In this document: positions 44,758-53,983 of the stretch, one piece after another
Layout of the letters: each line of letters starts with the position of its first letter
Numbering within the stretch: position 1 is the first letter of the stretch
Origin: an uncultured Hungatella sp.
Lineage (GTDB): Bacteria > Bacillota > Clostridia > Lachnospirales > Lachnospiraceae
Reading direction: 5' to 3'
Length of the DNA stretch: 64,000 nt
Assembly (NCBI GenBank): GCA_910579515.1
Contig: CAJTUV010000016.1
Coordinates: forward strand, 8,240-72,239
Notes under the pieces: model-generated
Seen by the model: the letters and a program-made list of their open reading frames with translations, nothing else
Databases searched by the model: none
What the model was told of the DNA's origin: nothing
Made by a program: the position numbers and the translations under genes

Positions 44758-45636
44758 TCAAAAGTTTGAAATCAATAATTCCTTTATCTTCCCTCTTGCC
44801 TTGCTGTTACTGTTAATCATCCGAGTTGCCTCAACTCTTTTAATATTACAAAAAGAATAAATATTTTCAAAAAAATCATCTTCCAAATCGGAGTTTTTTG
44901 GTTCAGAATTACTTACAACAATTCTGGCCTTTTTTTGATCCATTTCACCGACAAATTGGGCAAGCTTAATCTGTTCCTTATCATTAAACGCATTTTCCGT
45001 ATAAGCGGTAAAATTTGCCGTATTGGTAAGAGGACGGTATGGCGGATCGATATACACAAACGTATTCTGATCAATAAAATCTGCGGATTTTCTGTAATCC
45101 CCACATACCATAATCACCTTTTTCAATTTTTCTGATATGACGCGCAGATTCGTTTCATCACAAATCAGTGGGTTTTTATAAGCACCGATTGGAACATTAA
45201 ACTGTCCTTTTCGATTCACCCTGTAAAGACCATTAAAGCAAGTCTTATTTAGAAAAATCATCAATGCCGCTTTTTCAATATTAATTTTTTCATCACAGCT
45301 AATTTTTAAATCATTAAACTGACTACGTTTTGCCAGATAATAGATTTTTCTGTTCCTTTCTTCCATTGGCACATACTCATTTTGCATAGTAGAAAGCAGT
45401 TCAACTACCTCATCAATTCTGTTACTGATCATGCGATAAGCATTGATCAGTTCCGCATTGATATCACTCATATACACTGCCTCTAGTTCATAATGATTCA
45501 GTATATCAAACAGTACTGCGCCTCCTCCCACAAAAGGTTCTGCATATTTGGTAATGCCATTACCAAATGGATAGTATTGTTCGATTTCTTTTAAAAGCTG
45601 GCCTTTACCACCTGCCCATTTTAAAAATGGTTTCAC
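44758..45636 (-). CDS. Dam-family adenine methyltransferase (DpnM-like)
   Basis: 292 residues, GTG start. Motif I LKWAGGKGQLLKEIEQYYP is at the N-terminus, AEPFVGGGAVLFDIL follows, and motif IV DPPYRPL lies near residue 195: the alpha class order of Dam, DpnM and M.MboI. It methylates GATC and protects DNA from the endonuclease encoded downstream. Together with it and the DpnA-like gene this is a full DpnII-type system. Confidence 0.92.
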   Translation of the reverse strand: MKPFLKWAGGKGQLLKEIEQYYPFGNGITKYAEPFVGGGAVLFDILNHYELEAVYMSDINAELINAYRMISNRIDEVVELLSTMQNEYVPMEERNRKIYYLAKRSQFNDLKISCDEKINIEKAALMIFLNKTCFNGLYRVNRKGQFNVPIGAYKNPLICDETNLRVISEKLKKVIMVCGDYRKSADFIDQNTFVYIDPPYRPLTNTANFTAYTENAFNDKEQIKLAQFVGEMDQKKARIVVSNSEPKNSDLEDDFFENIYSFCNIKRVEATRMINSNSKARGKIKELLISNF

Positions 45637-45673
45637 TTTCTCGCCCCTTATTCTTTCAAAATAGTATTGTACT

Positions 45674-45702
45674 ATTATATTCTAAGTCGTAAATAATAAC
45701 AA
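45674..45702 (-). promoter_or_regulatory. Promoter of the restriction-modification operon
   Basis: Minus strand: TTGTTA, 17-bp spacer, TATAAT, some 40 bp before the Dam-like start. A palindrome ATAGTATTGTACTAT at 45661 sits at the start of transcription and could be an operator for methylase autoregulation. Confidence 0.55.
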
Positions 45703-45846
45703 TACTGTTTTACAATATTCCACGAGGGAACTTAGACAGCTGTTTTTGCCATCTTAGCTTTGCTATGTGAAGTCTTGAGCAAGAGCATGTTTAAAGACTG
45801 TATGCAGTCATTCCCTGGAGCCTCCCAGACTACCACATAACCTCCC

Positions 45847-47445
45847 TTAACGACTCTCCTCCACCGCCATCAGCCAAAGATAAATATTATAGGCAAACAC
45901 CACCTCTGCCAGTTTCTGCCCCTGTTCAAAGCTAATGCCCAGCTCCTGAATCTTTTTGGCCCGATATCGAACCGTATTATAATGCAAAAACAACATCTTT
46001 GCCGTTTTCTTATAATTAAAATTCGTGTCAATCAACGCCTTCATCGTCTCCATCAGATTCGTATGATTCTTCTGGTCATACTCCAGAATCTTCCCCAGTT
46101 TGTCATTGACATACCCGCGAAGCAGTTCTTTGTCCGCCACCCTTTCAATAAGCTCATAGATCCGGTTCTGGCTGTAAGAGCTGACATAGGATTTCTGGTA
46201 AATATAATAGCCAATGGTCAGCATGGAAAGAGCCTGCCGGTAGCCTCTGTGTATCTGCTCCGGCCCTTCCATAGTCAGGGAAATCCCCAGCCCGAGCCTT
46301 CCGTTGTAGGACATATATTTGTCTATTTCCTGTTTTAATTTGTTTGCCAGCTTTTCGATTGGAATCTCGTTGTGAGACCTGGTCAGGACAATCAAGGCGT
46401 CCTCACAAAACACAATATGAATCCCCCTTCTGTGCCCTGTCAAGGTTCTCATCTGCCTTTCCAGCCACTGTTCATTTAAGAGACGATTATAAAAATGGTG
46501 TTTCTGATTTTCCTCACAATCTGTCAAGCAAAGAATCAGCACATACATGGGAAACACAAAGCTTACATTATACGCTTCTGATTTCTGGGTAATCTCTGAG
46601 GGACTTGTCACATTTCCCAGTAACAGTCCTCGTAAAAAGCTGTCTTTAAAAATTCTGTGATGCATTAAGTCCACGTCATTTCTAAAAAATACGGTGGCTA
46701 AAAGCATTGCTGCCTGCTCCACTGCCATGTACACATTTTCATCCTGGCTGCTGCAGTCCTCCAAAAAAAGATATCCAAACAGATTCATGCCCGCCTGTAT
46801 GGGAAACAAGATACAAGGTTCCTGGACAGAACTGATTTCTATACGCCGTCCATGGGCTCCGGTTATGGTCTCCCAGCTGCTTGTCTGCTCCCTGAATACC
46901 ACGGAACAGATATTCTGGTACTCCCTGTCCATAAGGGTAATATTCTTTTTAGTAATCTCCGCCAGTTTCCTGGTGAGAGACTGGATGTCCGCCCCTGTCA
47001 AAAGAAGATTCACCATGCTCCTGTGAACCTGATCCCTGTATTTTAACTGATTGATCTGCTCGTCCAGTACAGAGGACAAGACTACATTCACATAGCTGGA
47101 TAGATTGGCATCCGGCGGAAGCTCAATAATGGGAAACATCAGCTCTTTTGCCTGGTCTAACATGGTCTGTGGAATCTCGTCAATATACCGCATCGGCTTA
47201 ATACAGATTCCTGCCACCTGCTTGTTATTAAGAGCCGGAATCAGAGTGGCCATCTTTCCCTTCTCACTGGCAATCGGATACAAAGTGGTAATCAGAAGGG
47301 TGTTGGCCTCCACAAAGGGCAGTATATCAGGAACCTCCATCAATGAAGCGGTCTGGACCAAACGTCCCAGACCGTTTTCTCCGGCAATCACTTTGCAGTT
47401 TTTAAATCCTTCCAGATGTAAAATATCTCTTAATGTCTGTTTCAT
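45847..47445 (-). CDS. PucR family transcriptional regulator
   Basis: 532 residues. N-terminal PucR domain (LEGFKNCKVIAGENGLGRLV...ASLMEVPDILPFVEANTLLI), a GGDEF-like middle (MEGPEQIHRGYRQALSMLTI) and a C-terminal HTH (MKALIDTNFNYKKTAKMLFL, HYNTVRYRAKKIQELG). PucR activates purine catabolism in Bacillus. It reads toward the amidohydrolase operon and is separated from it only by the restriction-modification genes, so it is the likely regulator of that operon. Confidence 0.9.
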   Translation of the reverse strand: MKQTLRDILHLEGFKNCKVIAGENGLGRLVQTASLMEVPDILPFVEANTLLITTLYPIASEKGKMATLIPALNNKQVAGICIKPMRYIDEIPQTMLDQAKELMFPIIELPPDANLSSYVNVVLSSVLDEQINQLKYRDQVHRSMVNLLLTGADIQSLTRKLAEITKKNITLMDREYQNICSVVFREQTSSWETITGAHGRRIEISSVQEPCILFPIQAGMNLFGYLFLEDCSSQDENVYMAVEQAAMLLATVFFRNDVDLMHHRIFKDSFLRGLLLGNVTSPSEITQKSEAYNVSFVFPMYVLILCLTDCEENQKHHFYNRLLNEQWLERQMRTLTGHRRGIHIVFCEDALIVLTRSHNEIPIEKLANKLKQEIDKYMSYNGRLGLGISLTMEGPEQIHRGYRQALSMLTIGYYIYQKSYVSSYSQNRIYELIERVADKELLRGYVNDKLGKILEYDQKNHTNLMETMKALIDTNFNYKKTAKMLFLHYNTVRYRAKKIQELGISFEQGQKLAEVVFAYNIYLWLMAVEESR

Positions 47446-47478
47446 GAACTTCCCCCTCTCCTCCCTTTTGTCACTGTG

Positions 47479-47507
47479 ATTATAGAAGAAAGCTAAAAAG
47501 TTTTCAA
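47479..47507 (-). promoter_or_regulatory. Promoter of pucR
   Basis: Minus strand TTGAAA, 17-bp spacer, TATAAT, about 35 bp before the start codon. A strong sigma-A promoter. Confidence 0.65.
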
Positions 47508-47588
47508 CTGGGAAAATATTCGGGTATTTACAAAGTCAATAGGCTGGCTGGAAATCTGTCATTACTGCTGGAAATTAACAGGTATTTC

Positions 47589-47617
47589 TTGACATAACAT
47601 GGAATTTGTAATATTGT
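47589..47617 (+). promoter_or_regulatory. Promoter of the sensor kinase operon
   Basis: TTGACA, 17-bp spacer, TATTGT, giving a leader of about 65 bases before the kinase ATG at 47689. Confidence 0.6.
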
Positions 47618-47688
47618 ATTTTTGTAGAAAAAAACAGAAAACGCTCTTAACATAATGAGCTAATTTGTAAAGCGGACGGAAAGAAATT

Positions 47689-50541
47689 ATGATAAATTTT
47701 GTCATTATATTAGAATGTTTTGGTTTATCTCTGACAGCGATAGCTTTATTCCTTCTTCTTAACGGTGACGGTGCCAGAGAGCAAAAACTGCTGATCATGA
47801 TCCTGTGCGGTTCATTTGTACAGAATGTAGGTTATTTATTAGAATTGATCGCTCCTACTGTGGAGGCCGCCATGATCGCGGTGACGGTTAAAGAAGTGGG
47901 GTTCGCTTTTACTCCGCTATGTTATTGCTGGTTTATTTATATCTATTGTTCGGTCACTCCACCCAAAATATTTTTAAGAATTCTTGGTGCAGTTAGTTTT
48001 CTGTCTCTGCCTATAGCATTTTTTAACTGGTATGGTCTTTTTTACCAAGAAGTCCAGTGGTTGGACAGCGGGGCCGGATTCCATCATGTCAGTCTTAGTT
48101 ATGGTCCGTTGTATGTGTTTTTTTTGATTGGCCACATCATCATTCCTTATGCCCTTTGTATCTTCACATTGATCAACGCGATCCGAGAACACCCAGACCC
48201 ACATATCAAACATCAGTATTGGACGATTCTGGCGATCTCCAGCCTGCCTGTAATCCTGCCTGTTTTGTATGCATTTAAAATTGTAAACTTCTTTGACTTA
48301 ACACCGGTAACACTGACAATTTCCATGTCCTTGGTAGTTATCGTCATCTGGAGCCGCCGTAATTATGATTTCCGTTATCTGGCGGCTGAAAAGGTTCTTG
48401 AGAGCATGGGCGACGGCGTGATTGCACTGGATGCTCATGACCACCTGGTCAGCTATAACAGAGCGGCGGCCAATATCTTCACCTGTCTGTCAGACCACAA
48501 ACGGGGAGAGAATATTCGAGTCGTCGAAGGTTTCCGGGAAGAAATGCTCAATAAAGATATTCCTCAGAGTTTTTCCATCAACGGACAGCACTATGAAAGC
48601 CACAGCAAGCATATTATAGATGAAAACGGAAAGATACAGGGTTGTGTTATTTTGATCCTGGATATGACAGATATAAAGTCCTATATCAATGAAATCAAAC
48701 GTGTTAGGCGGCAAGCAGAGAAGGCCAGCATCGCCAAAAGTGAATTTCTTGCAAATATGTCACACGAGATACGGACCCCCATGAATGCAATTATCGGACT
48801 GAATGATATTATTATGGAGGAATGTGAAGACACCGAAATCTATTCTTATGCCAAGGACGTACAGTCCGCCGCAAGAAATCTGCTGACAATCATCAATGAC
48901 ATTCTGGACCTTTCCAAGGTGGAAGCAGGCAAAATGGAATTGGTGGAAGTGAATTACTACATAAAAGGTATGGCGGATGAGATTATAGGAATCATGGATA
49001 TGGCCGCTTCCCAAAAAGGGCTGATCCTGAAATATGAATGTGACCAGACCATCCCATGCCGCTACAGCGGAGATGATGGAAGGATCAAGCAGATACTCCT
49101 AAATATAATCAGCAATGCCATAAAATTCACAAAGAAAGGCTATGTACGGGCATATATTACCGGAAAGCCGGGAAAAAATGAGGATGAGGAATTACTTACC
49201 TTCTGCGTGGAAGATACTGGATGCGGCATTCATGAGGAAGACCTTAACAAGATATTTGAAGATTTCAGACAGGTAGATTCTAAGCGAAACCGGAGCGTGG
49301 AGGGAACAGGGCTGGGACTCGCTATTGTCAAGCAGCTGGTAGATCTGATGAACGGCACGATCCAGGTAGAAAGTATTTATGGGACAGGAACTACTGTTAC
49401 CATCACGATCCCTCAAAAAATTGTAGACCGACAGCCTGTTTCACAGATGCAGGAACTGCCCCAGACAATCCAGAAGGTGACCGATATGTTTACCGCGCCT
49501 GGCTTGAAAGTACTTATTGTTGATGACAATGTGATTAACCGTAAAGTGGCCAGAAGCTTTTTGAAAAATTATGCCTTTGACCTGACTGAGGCGGAAAGCG
49601 GACCGGAGTCTATTGAACGGGTGCGCAATGACCGATATGATCTCATTTTTATGGATCATATGATGCCTGATATGGACGGTGTCGAGGCGGTAGAGATCAT
49701 TCGCAGAGACTGTGGCGAGAATGGGACCGCACCTGTTATCATCGCGCTGACAGCCAATGCCATGGAAGGAATGCGGGAGCATTTTCTGGAACATGGTTTT
49801 CAAGATTTTATTGCCAAGCCTCTTGACAGGTCAGAACTGAATCAGCTTTTGCTACGCTGGGTTCCTGAGAAATACCGACAGTCCGAATACGTGGAAGAAG
49901 AATTAAAACCTCTGGACCCGTCTGTATTCCAGATTGACGGAGTGGATATGGATGCAGCAATGAAGTATTATTCTGGAAGTGAGGAAGGTTTTGTCGAGCT
50001 GTTAGACCTTTACTGTATAGACGGCAAGCGCAAAACAGAGCTTTTGCATGAGGTTGTAGAGTCCGATGTTTTTCGGTATCAGATAGAAGTCCATGGACTA
50101 AAAAGCGCCTCCGCCAATATTGGGGCTATGGAGGTGTCAGCTATGGCCCGCGAGCAGGAAAATGCTGCCGTGCAGGGAGACATGGAATGTATCCATAGCA
50201 AATTTCCGCTTTTGATGGCGAAATATGAGACTCTGCTGGAAAATATCAAGGATTTTCTGGAACGGCGCAGACAGGACAACGAGAAAAAAGAAAAACTCCC
50301 CTGCCTGACCATGGAAAAGCTCAAGGAAGAGACAGGAACGGCTCTGGAAGAATTGAAACATTTTCGGTCTCAAAAGTGTGCGGAAAGAATAGATACCATA
50401 CTAAGCCATGAACTGCCCGAGTGTGCAAAAGAGCGCCTTTTAGAGATACAGGAACAGTTAAAATTATATGAAGACGACAAGGCCGAGGAGCTGCTTAGTC
50501 AACTCCTTAACATACTTGAAAAGGAGGAGGAAGGGAAATGA
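47689..50541 (+). CDS. Hybrid sensor histidine kinase (7TM, PAS, HisKA, HATPase, REC, Hpt)
   Basis: 950 residues. Seven membrane helices (about 1-220) of the histidine-kinase 7TM type; PAS domain (LESMGDGVIALDAHDHLVSY); HisKA with MSHEIRTPMNAIIGL, phosphorylated His359; HATPase boxes EDTGCGIHEEDL and GTGLGLAIVKQL; receiver with Asp656 in LIFMDHMMPDMDG; Hpt with His802 in VHGLKSASANIG. This is a full phosphorelay in one chain. It overlaps the next gene by 4 bp and heads a four-gene signalling operon with no DNA-binding output. Signal unknown. Confidence 0.93.
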   Translation: MINFVIILECFGLSLTAIALFLLLNGDGAREQKLLIMILCGSFVQNVGYLLELIAPTVEAAMIAVTVKEVGFAFTPLCYCWFIYIYCSVTPPKIFLRILGAVSFLSLPIAFFNWYGLFYQEVQWLDSGAGFHHVSLSYGPLYVFFLIGHIIIPYALCIFTLINAIREHPDPHIKHQYWTILAISSLPVILPVLYAFKIVNFFDLTPVTLTISMSLVVIVIWSRRNYDFRYLAAEKVLESMGDGVIALDAHDHLVSYNRAAANIFTCLSDHKRGENIRVVEGFREEMLNKDIPQSFSINGQHYESHSKHIIDENGKIQGCVILILDMTDIKSYINEIKRVRRQAEKASIAKSEFLANMSHEIRTPMNAIIGLNDIIMEECEDTEIYSYAKDVQSAARNLLTIINDILDLSKVEAGKMELVEVNYYIKGMADEIIGIMDMAASQKGLILKYECDQTIPCRYSGDDGRIKQILLNIISNAIKFTKKGYVRAYITGKPGKNEDEELLTFCVEDTGCGIHEEDLNKIFEDFRQVDSKRNRSVEGTGLGLAIVKQLVDLMNGTIQVESIYGTGTTVTITIPQKIVDRQPVSQMQELPQTIQKVTDMFTAPGLKVLIVDDNVINRKVARSFLKNYAFDLTEAESGPESIERVRNDRYDLIFMDHMMPDMDGVEAVEIIRRDCGENGTAPVIIALTANAMEGMREHFLEHGFQDFIAKPLDRSELNQLLLRWVPEKYRQSEYVEEELKPLDPSVFQIDGVDMDAAMKYYSGSEEGFVELLDLYCIDGKRKTELLHEVVESDVFRYQIEVHGLKSASANIGAMEVSAMAREQENAAVQGDMECIHSKFPLLMAKYETLLENIKDFLERRRQDNEKKEKLPCLTMEKLKEETGTALEELKHFRSQKCAERIDTILSHELPECAKERLLEIQEQLKLYEDDKAEELLSQLLNILEKEEEGK

Positions 50542-50969
50542 GTCAAACAAAGGAAGGTTTTAAAAAGCGTATTTTAGCGGTAGACGACGATATCATCGTC
50601 TTGACGCGAATTACGAATATCCTGCGGAATGATTATGAGTTGGTCACTGTCAATTCAGGGATGCGGGCTTTGAGATATTTAAGAGAGGAGAAGCCGGATT
50701 TGATCCTTCTGGATATTCGGATGGCACAGCAAGACGGCATCGAAACACTGCGGGAAATACGGAATATGGAAGAGCGGAAAGATATCCCCGTGATCATGCT
50801 TACTGGTGTGGAGAATAAGGATATTGTTGTGGAGAGCGCCAAGTTAGGGGTCTGTGATTATCTGTTGAAACCTTTTTCATCTACTGAATTGTTAAAAAGA
50901 ATTCAACGGGTTTTGGGGCAGGAAGAAACAGAGGAAGATTATGAGAGAGAGAGGAGGATTATGGAATGA
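50538..50969 (+). CDS. Response regulator, receiver domain only
   Basis: 143 residues; KRILAVDDDIIVLTRI, phospho-acceptor in LILLDIRMAQQDG, then VIMLTGVENKD and DYLLKPFSSTELLKRI. No output domain. ATGA overlaps at both ends couple it to the kinase and the CheX-like gene. It probably receives phosphate from the kinase Hpt. Confidence 0.92.
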   Translation: MSQTKEGFKKRILAVDDDIIVLTRITNILRNDYELVTVNSGMRALRYLREEKPDLILLDIRMAQQDGIETLREIRNMEERKDIPVIMLTGVENKDIVVESAKLGVCDYLLKPFSSTELLKRIQRVLGQEETEEDYERERRIME

Positions 50970-51454
50970 ACACTGCTATGTCAAAAGAGGAGCTTGAGAA
51001 AATTTTAGATCAGGCGGTTCAAGATGTAACGGAGCGTACTGCAGGAGTCCGCCTCCATCAGGGAAACCACTCGCCTGGGGAAGACCTTTGTACGGTTCAA
51101 ATCACCTTTGATAAAGGGTTCCACACCAGTCTCACTCTCTGTGCTGATACTGGACTGCTCTATCGCATGGCCAGCAATTCCTTTCATGAGGAATCAGTCA
51201 GTCCAGAGGATTTGGAGGAATTCAGCAAAGAGTATTTCAATGTACTCTGTGGCAGGATAGCTGTGTCTATGTTTCGTGTCACACAGGTTCCGGCTCATTT
51301 TAGTCCGCCTACGTTTTATCGAGGACGTTATGAGCCAGAAGGACGTGAGATACAATTTATGCTTACCTATTCTGATGAATACAGTGGAGGCGTGCAAATA
51401 ATTCACCATGTGCCCTGTTCTGATGAAGACGAGAGCATTTCAGTTGAAGCATAA
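50966..51454 (+). CDS. CheX-like phosphatase domain protein
   Basis: 162 residues. Pattern LTLCADTGLLYRMASNSFHE, then FSKEYFNVLCGRIAVSMFRV matches the CheX/CheC-like fold, where ExxN on a helix acts on phospho-CheY; here the central helix has EYFNVLCGRIA. CheX dephosphorylates receiver proteins. It lies between two receiver proteins, which are its likely substrates. Family call moderately sure. Confidence 0.75.
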   Translation: MNTAMSKEELEKILDQAVQDVTERTAGVRLHQGNHSPGEDLCTVQITFDKGFHTSLTLCADTGLLYRMASNSFHEESVSPEDLEEFSKEYFNVLCGRIAVSMFRVTQVPAHFSPPTFYRGRYEPEGREIQFMLTYSDEYSGGVQIIHHVPCSDEDESISVEA

Positions 51455-51472
51455 GAGAAGGGAGTATGTGAA

Positions 51473-51835
51473 ATGAGTAAACGAGTTATGGTAGTAGATG
51501 ATTCTCGATTAGTACGGGTTCAATTAGGCGATGTTTTAGATGGGACAGATTATGAGATCATCGCATACTGCCGAAGCGGGGAGGAGGCAATCTCCCAGTA
51601 TGACGAGATAAAACCGGATCTGGTAACTATGGATATTATCATGCATGAGATGGACGGACTGGATGCTTCTGAGATTATTCTGAAAAAACATCCGGATGCG
51701 AAAATTGTAATGATTTCCTCATTGGCATATGACGATACTTTTGAGAGGGCTAAAGCCATTGGCGTGAAAGGCTTTGTAGATAAGCCTTTTCATAAGGAAC
51801 AGCTGCTCAAAATCTTTGAACAGGCTCTTAGTTAA
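51473..51835 (+). CDS. CheY-like response regulator
   Basis: 120 residues, a bare receiver: KRVMVVDDSRLVRVQLGDVL, acceptor Asp in LVTMDIIMHEMDGLDA, KIVMISSLAYDD and GFVDKPFHKEQLLKI. Strongly CheY-like. It closes the operon and is followed by a terminator. No motility or MCP genes occur in the window, so the output is unknown. Confidence 0.92.
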   Translation: MSKRVMVVDDSRLVRVQLGDVLDGTDYEIIAYCRSGEEAISQYDEIKPDLVTMDIIMHEMDGLDASEIILKKHPDAKIVMISSLAYDDTFERAKAIGVKGFVDKPFHKEQLLKIFEQALS

Positions 51836-51838
51836 GTA

Positions 51839-51888
51839 AACAGGGCGGCTTTCAATAAACTAATCAGCCGCCCTGTTCTTTTTTTATC
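51839..51888 (+). terminator. Intrinsic terminator of the signalling operon
   Basis: AACAGGGCGGCT and AGCCGCCCTGTT form a perfect 12-bp stem, followed by CTTTTTTTAT. Confidence 0.92.
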
Positions 51889-51902
51889 TTAAAAATCCAT
51901 AA

Positions 51903-52913
51903 TTACCGAACCTCAGAAATCTTTACAGGCCGATGCTCTTCCATAGACTTCTTGGCCGCCAATCCCATAAGCACTGGCTCTAAGCCGTCCATAACACCCA
52001 GAGGAGTATCTGTATCATTCACAATCGCATCAATAAAGCACTTCACTTCCTTTGCATAAGCAGCCATGTATCTCTCCAGGAAGAAATGCAACGGAACCTC
52101 TCCTGTCACACCATTTTCATTGCTGATCACTGCCGCAGACGCCGTATCATTTCCGGTTGCCACCATTCCCTTAGAGCCGAAAACCTCTGCTCTCTGGTCA
52201 TATCCATAAACCGCTTTTCTGGAATTATCAATCACTGCAATGGCGCCGTTTTCCATCTTCAGGGTGATAACGGCCGTATCCACATCTCCTGCTTCTCCAA
52301 TAGCCGGATCTACCAACACAGCGGCTTCTGTATAAACTTCCGTGGCATTGCAGCCGGCCAGGAAACGAACCATATCAAAATCATGGATCGTCATGTCTAA
52401 GAACATTCCGCCAGAAACCTTCACATACTCAGCAGACGGCGGCTCCGGATCTCTGGAAGTCACCTTGATCACATGGATATCTCCAATCTTACCTGCTGCA
52501 ACAGCGCTCTGTACAGCCTCAAAGTTGTGGTCAAATCTGCGGTTAAAGCCAACCTGATATTTCACCTTGCTGTCTTTTAATGCATCGATCACTTCCTGGA
52601 TTTTGTCAATGTCGTGGTCAATAGGCTTCTCGCAGAATACATGCTTTCCTGCCTTGATCGCCTCAACAGAAATCGGAGAATGAGTGTCTGTAGAGGAGCA
52701 GATTAAAACCGCATCGATCTCTGGGTCTGCCAGCACCTCCTTATAATCCTTCGTTACCTGGATAACCCCCATATCCTTTGCCCATGCTGCGGTGTCGTCT
52801 GTTAAAAATGGGTCTGCCAGCATTTTTACCTTTGCATCCGGCACCTGTGTGCAGATACTCTGTACATGTACTTTTCCGATTCTTCCTGCTCCGATGATTC
52901 CTACGTTAATCAT
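51903..52913 (-). CDS. iolG: Inositol 2-dehydrogenase-like oxidoreductase (Gfo/Idh/MocA)
   Basis: 336 residues from the ATG at 52913 (AAGGAG upstream). Rossmann motif VGIIGAGRIGKVHVQSI, VFCEKPIDHDIDKIQEVID with the conserved EKP, and MFLDMTIHDFDMVRFLAG with the catalytic His and Asp of inositol dehydrogenases. Oxidises myo-inositol or related polyols with NAD+ to inosose. It follows the iolE-like gene by 99 bp in the same direction, which supports inositol use. Confidence 0.85.
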   Translation of the reverse strand: MINVGIIGAGRIGKVHVQSICTQVPDAKVKMLADPFLTDDTAAWAKDMGVIQVTKDYKEVLADPEIDAVLICSSTDTHSPISVEAIKAGKHVFCEKPIDHDIDKIQEVIDALKDSKVKYQVGFNRRFDHNFEAVQSAVAAGKIGDIHVIKVTSRDPEPPSAEYVKVSGGMFLDMTIHDFDMVRFLAGCNATEVYTEAAVLVDPAIGEAGDVDTAVITLKMENGAIAVIDNSRKAVYGYDQRAEVFGSKGMVATGNDTASAAVISNENGVTGEVPLHFFLERYMAAYAKEVKCFIDAIVNDTDTPLGVMDGLEPVLMGLAAKKSMEEHRPVKISEVR

Positions 52914-53012
52914 GATGTTTGTCTCCTTCATAATATGATGTAATCTCTATCTCACACGGATCTCTCCGTATCTATAGCAAACGCCAAAACTAAGCCTTTT
53001 TAGGCCAAAATC

Positions 53013-53912
53013 CTACAGCCCAGTCTTTTCTGCAATAAACTTTCTGGCCCGAATTGCATACTCTAAAGGGTTGGCCTTAGCTGGGTCCTGTTCCGCCTCT
53101 ACCAGCATATAACCCTGGTAATTGTTCTCCTCCAGCACCTTGAAAATCGGATCAAAATCAATGCAGCCGTCTCCCGGAATGGTAAAGGTTCCCATTCTCA
53201 CGCCGTCTAAGAAGCTTAAATTTTCTGCCTTTACCTTCTCCACCATCTCTGGGCGGATGTCTTTTAAGTGAACGTGTTTAATTCTGCCGATATACTTCTT
53301 CACCATAGCCAATGGATCCTCTCCACAGTAACAGAAATGGCCTGTGTCAAACAAAAGGCTTACATACTCCGGATCTGTGTTGTCTAACATACGGTCCACC
53401 TCATCCGCAAACTGTACCACGGTTCCCATGTGGTGATGGAAAGTCAGGCTGATACCATAATCCTCTTTGGCAATTTTTCCCAGACGGTTTAAGCCGTCGC
53501 AAAAAGTCTTCCACTCCTCATCGTTCATCACGTATTTATGTCCGAAAATCGGAGTGTCCAACTGTCCCTGTACGCTGTGGCTCTGCTCGGAAGCGCCGAT
53601 AATCTTAGAACCCATCGCCTTTAAAAACTCGCACTGAGCTCTGAATTCCTTCTCCACTTCTTCAAATGGCTTTGTAATCAGGAAGGAGGAAAACCACTGA
53701 TTACAAATCTCCATGCCTCTCAGCTCCAAAGCTTTCTTCAGCACAGCCGTGTCCTTTGGATATTTATTTCCCACCTCAGAACCAGTAAATCCAGCCAAAG
53801 CCATCTCGCTGACACACTGCTCAAAAGTATTCTCCTTTCCCAAATCCGGCATGTCGTCATTCGTCCATGCGATTGGAGCGATTCCCAATTTCACTTTCTC
53901 TTTGTTAAACAT
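53013..53912 (-). CDS. iolE: Inosose dehydratase
   Basis: 299 residues, TIM-barrel. KLGIAPIAWTNDDMPDLGKE is the IolE N-terminus; GASEQSHSVQGQ, LTFHHHMGTVVQ, LLFDTGHFCYCGEDP, RIKHVHLKDIR and MLVEAEQDPAKANP with the metal-binding Glu/His/Asp residues follow. Converts scyllo-inosose to the diketone in the inositol pathway. The other iol genes are not in the window, so this may be part of a mixed sugar-degradation group with the GH28 gene. Confidence 0.9.
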   Translation of the reverse strand: MFNKEKVKLGIAPIAWTNDDMPDLGKENTFEQCVSEMALAGFTGSEVGNKYPKDTAVLKKALELRGMEICNQWFSSFLITKPFEEVEKEFRAQCEFLKAMGSKIIGASEQSHSVQGQLDTPIFGHKYVMNDEEWKTFCDGLNRLGKIAKEDYGISLTFHHHMGTVVQFADEVDRMLDNTDPEYVSLLFDTGHFCYCGEDPLAMVKKYIGRIKHVHLKDIRPEMVEKVKAENLSFLDGVRMGTFTIPGDGCIDFDPIFKVLEENNYQGYMLVEAEQDPAKANPLEYAIRARKFIAEKTGL

Positions 53913-53983
53913 ACGTTTCCTTCCTCTTTTCTTCCTTAAATTTATATTTCATATCCGCCTTTGGGCAAATATCTTTGCGTGGT

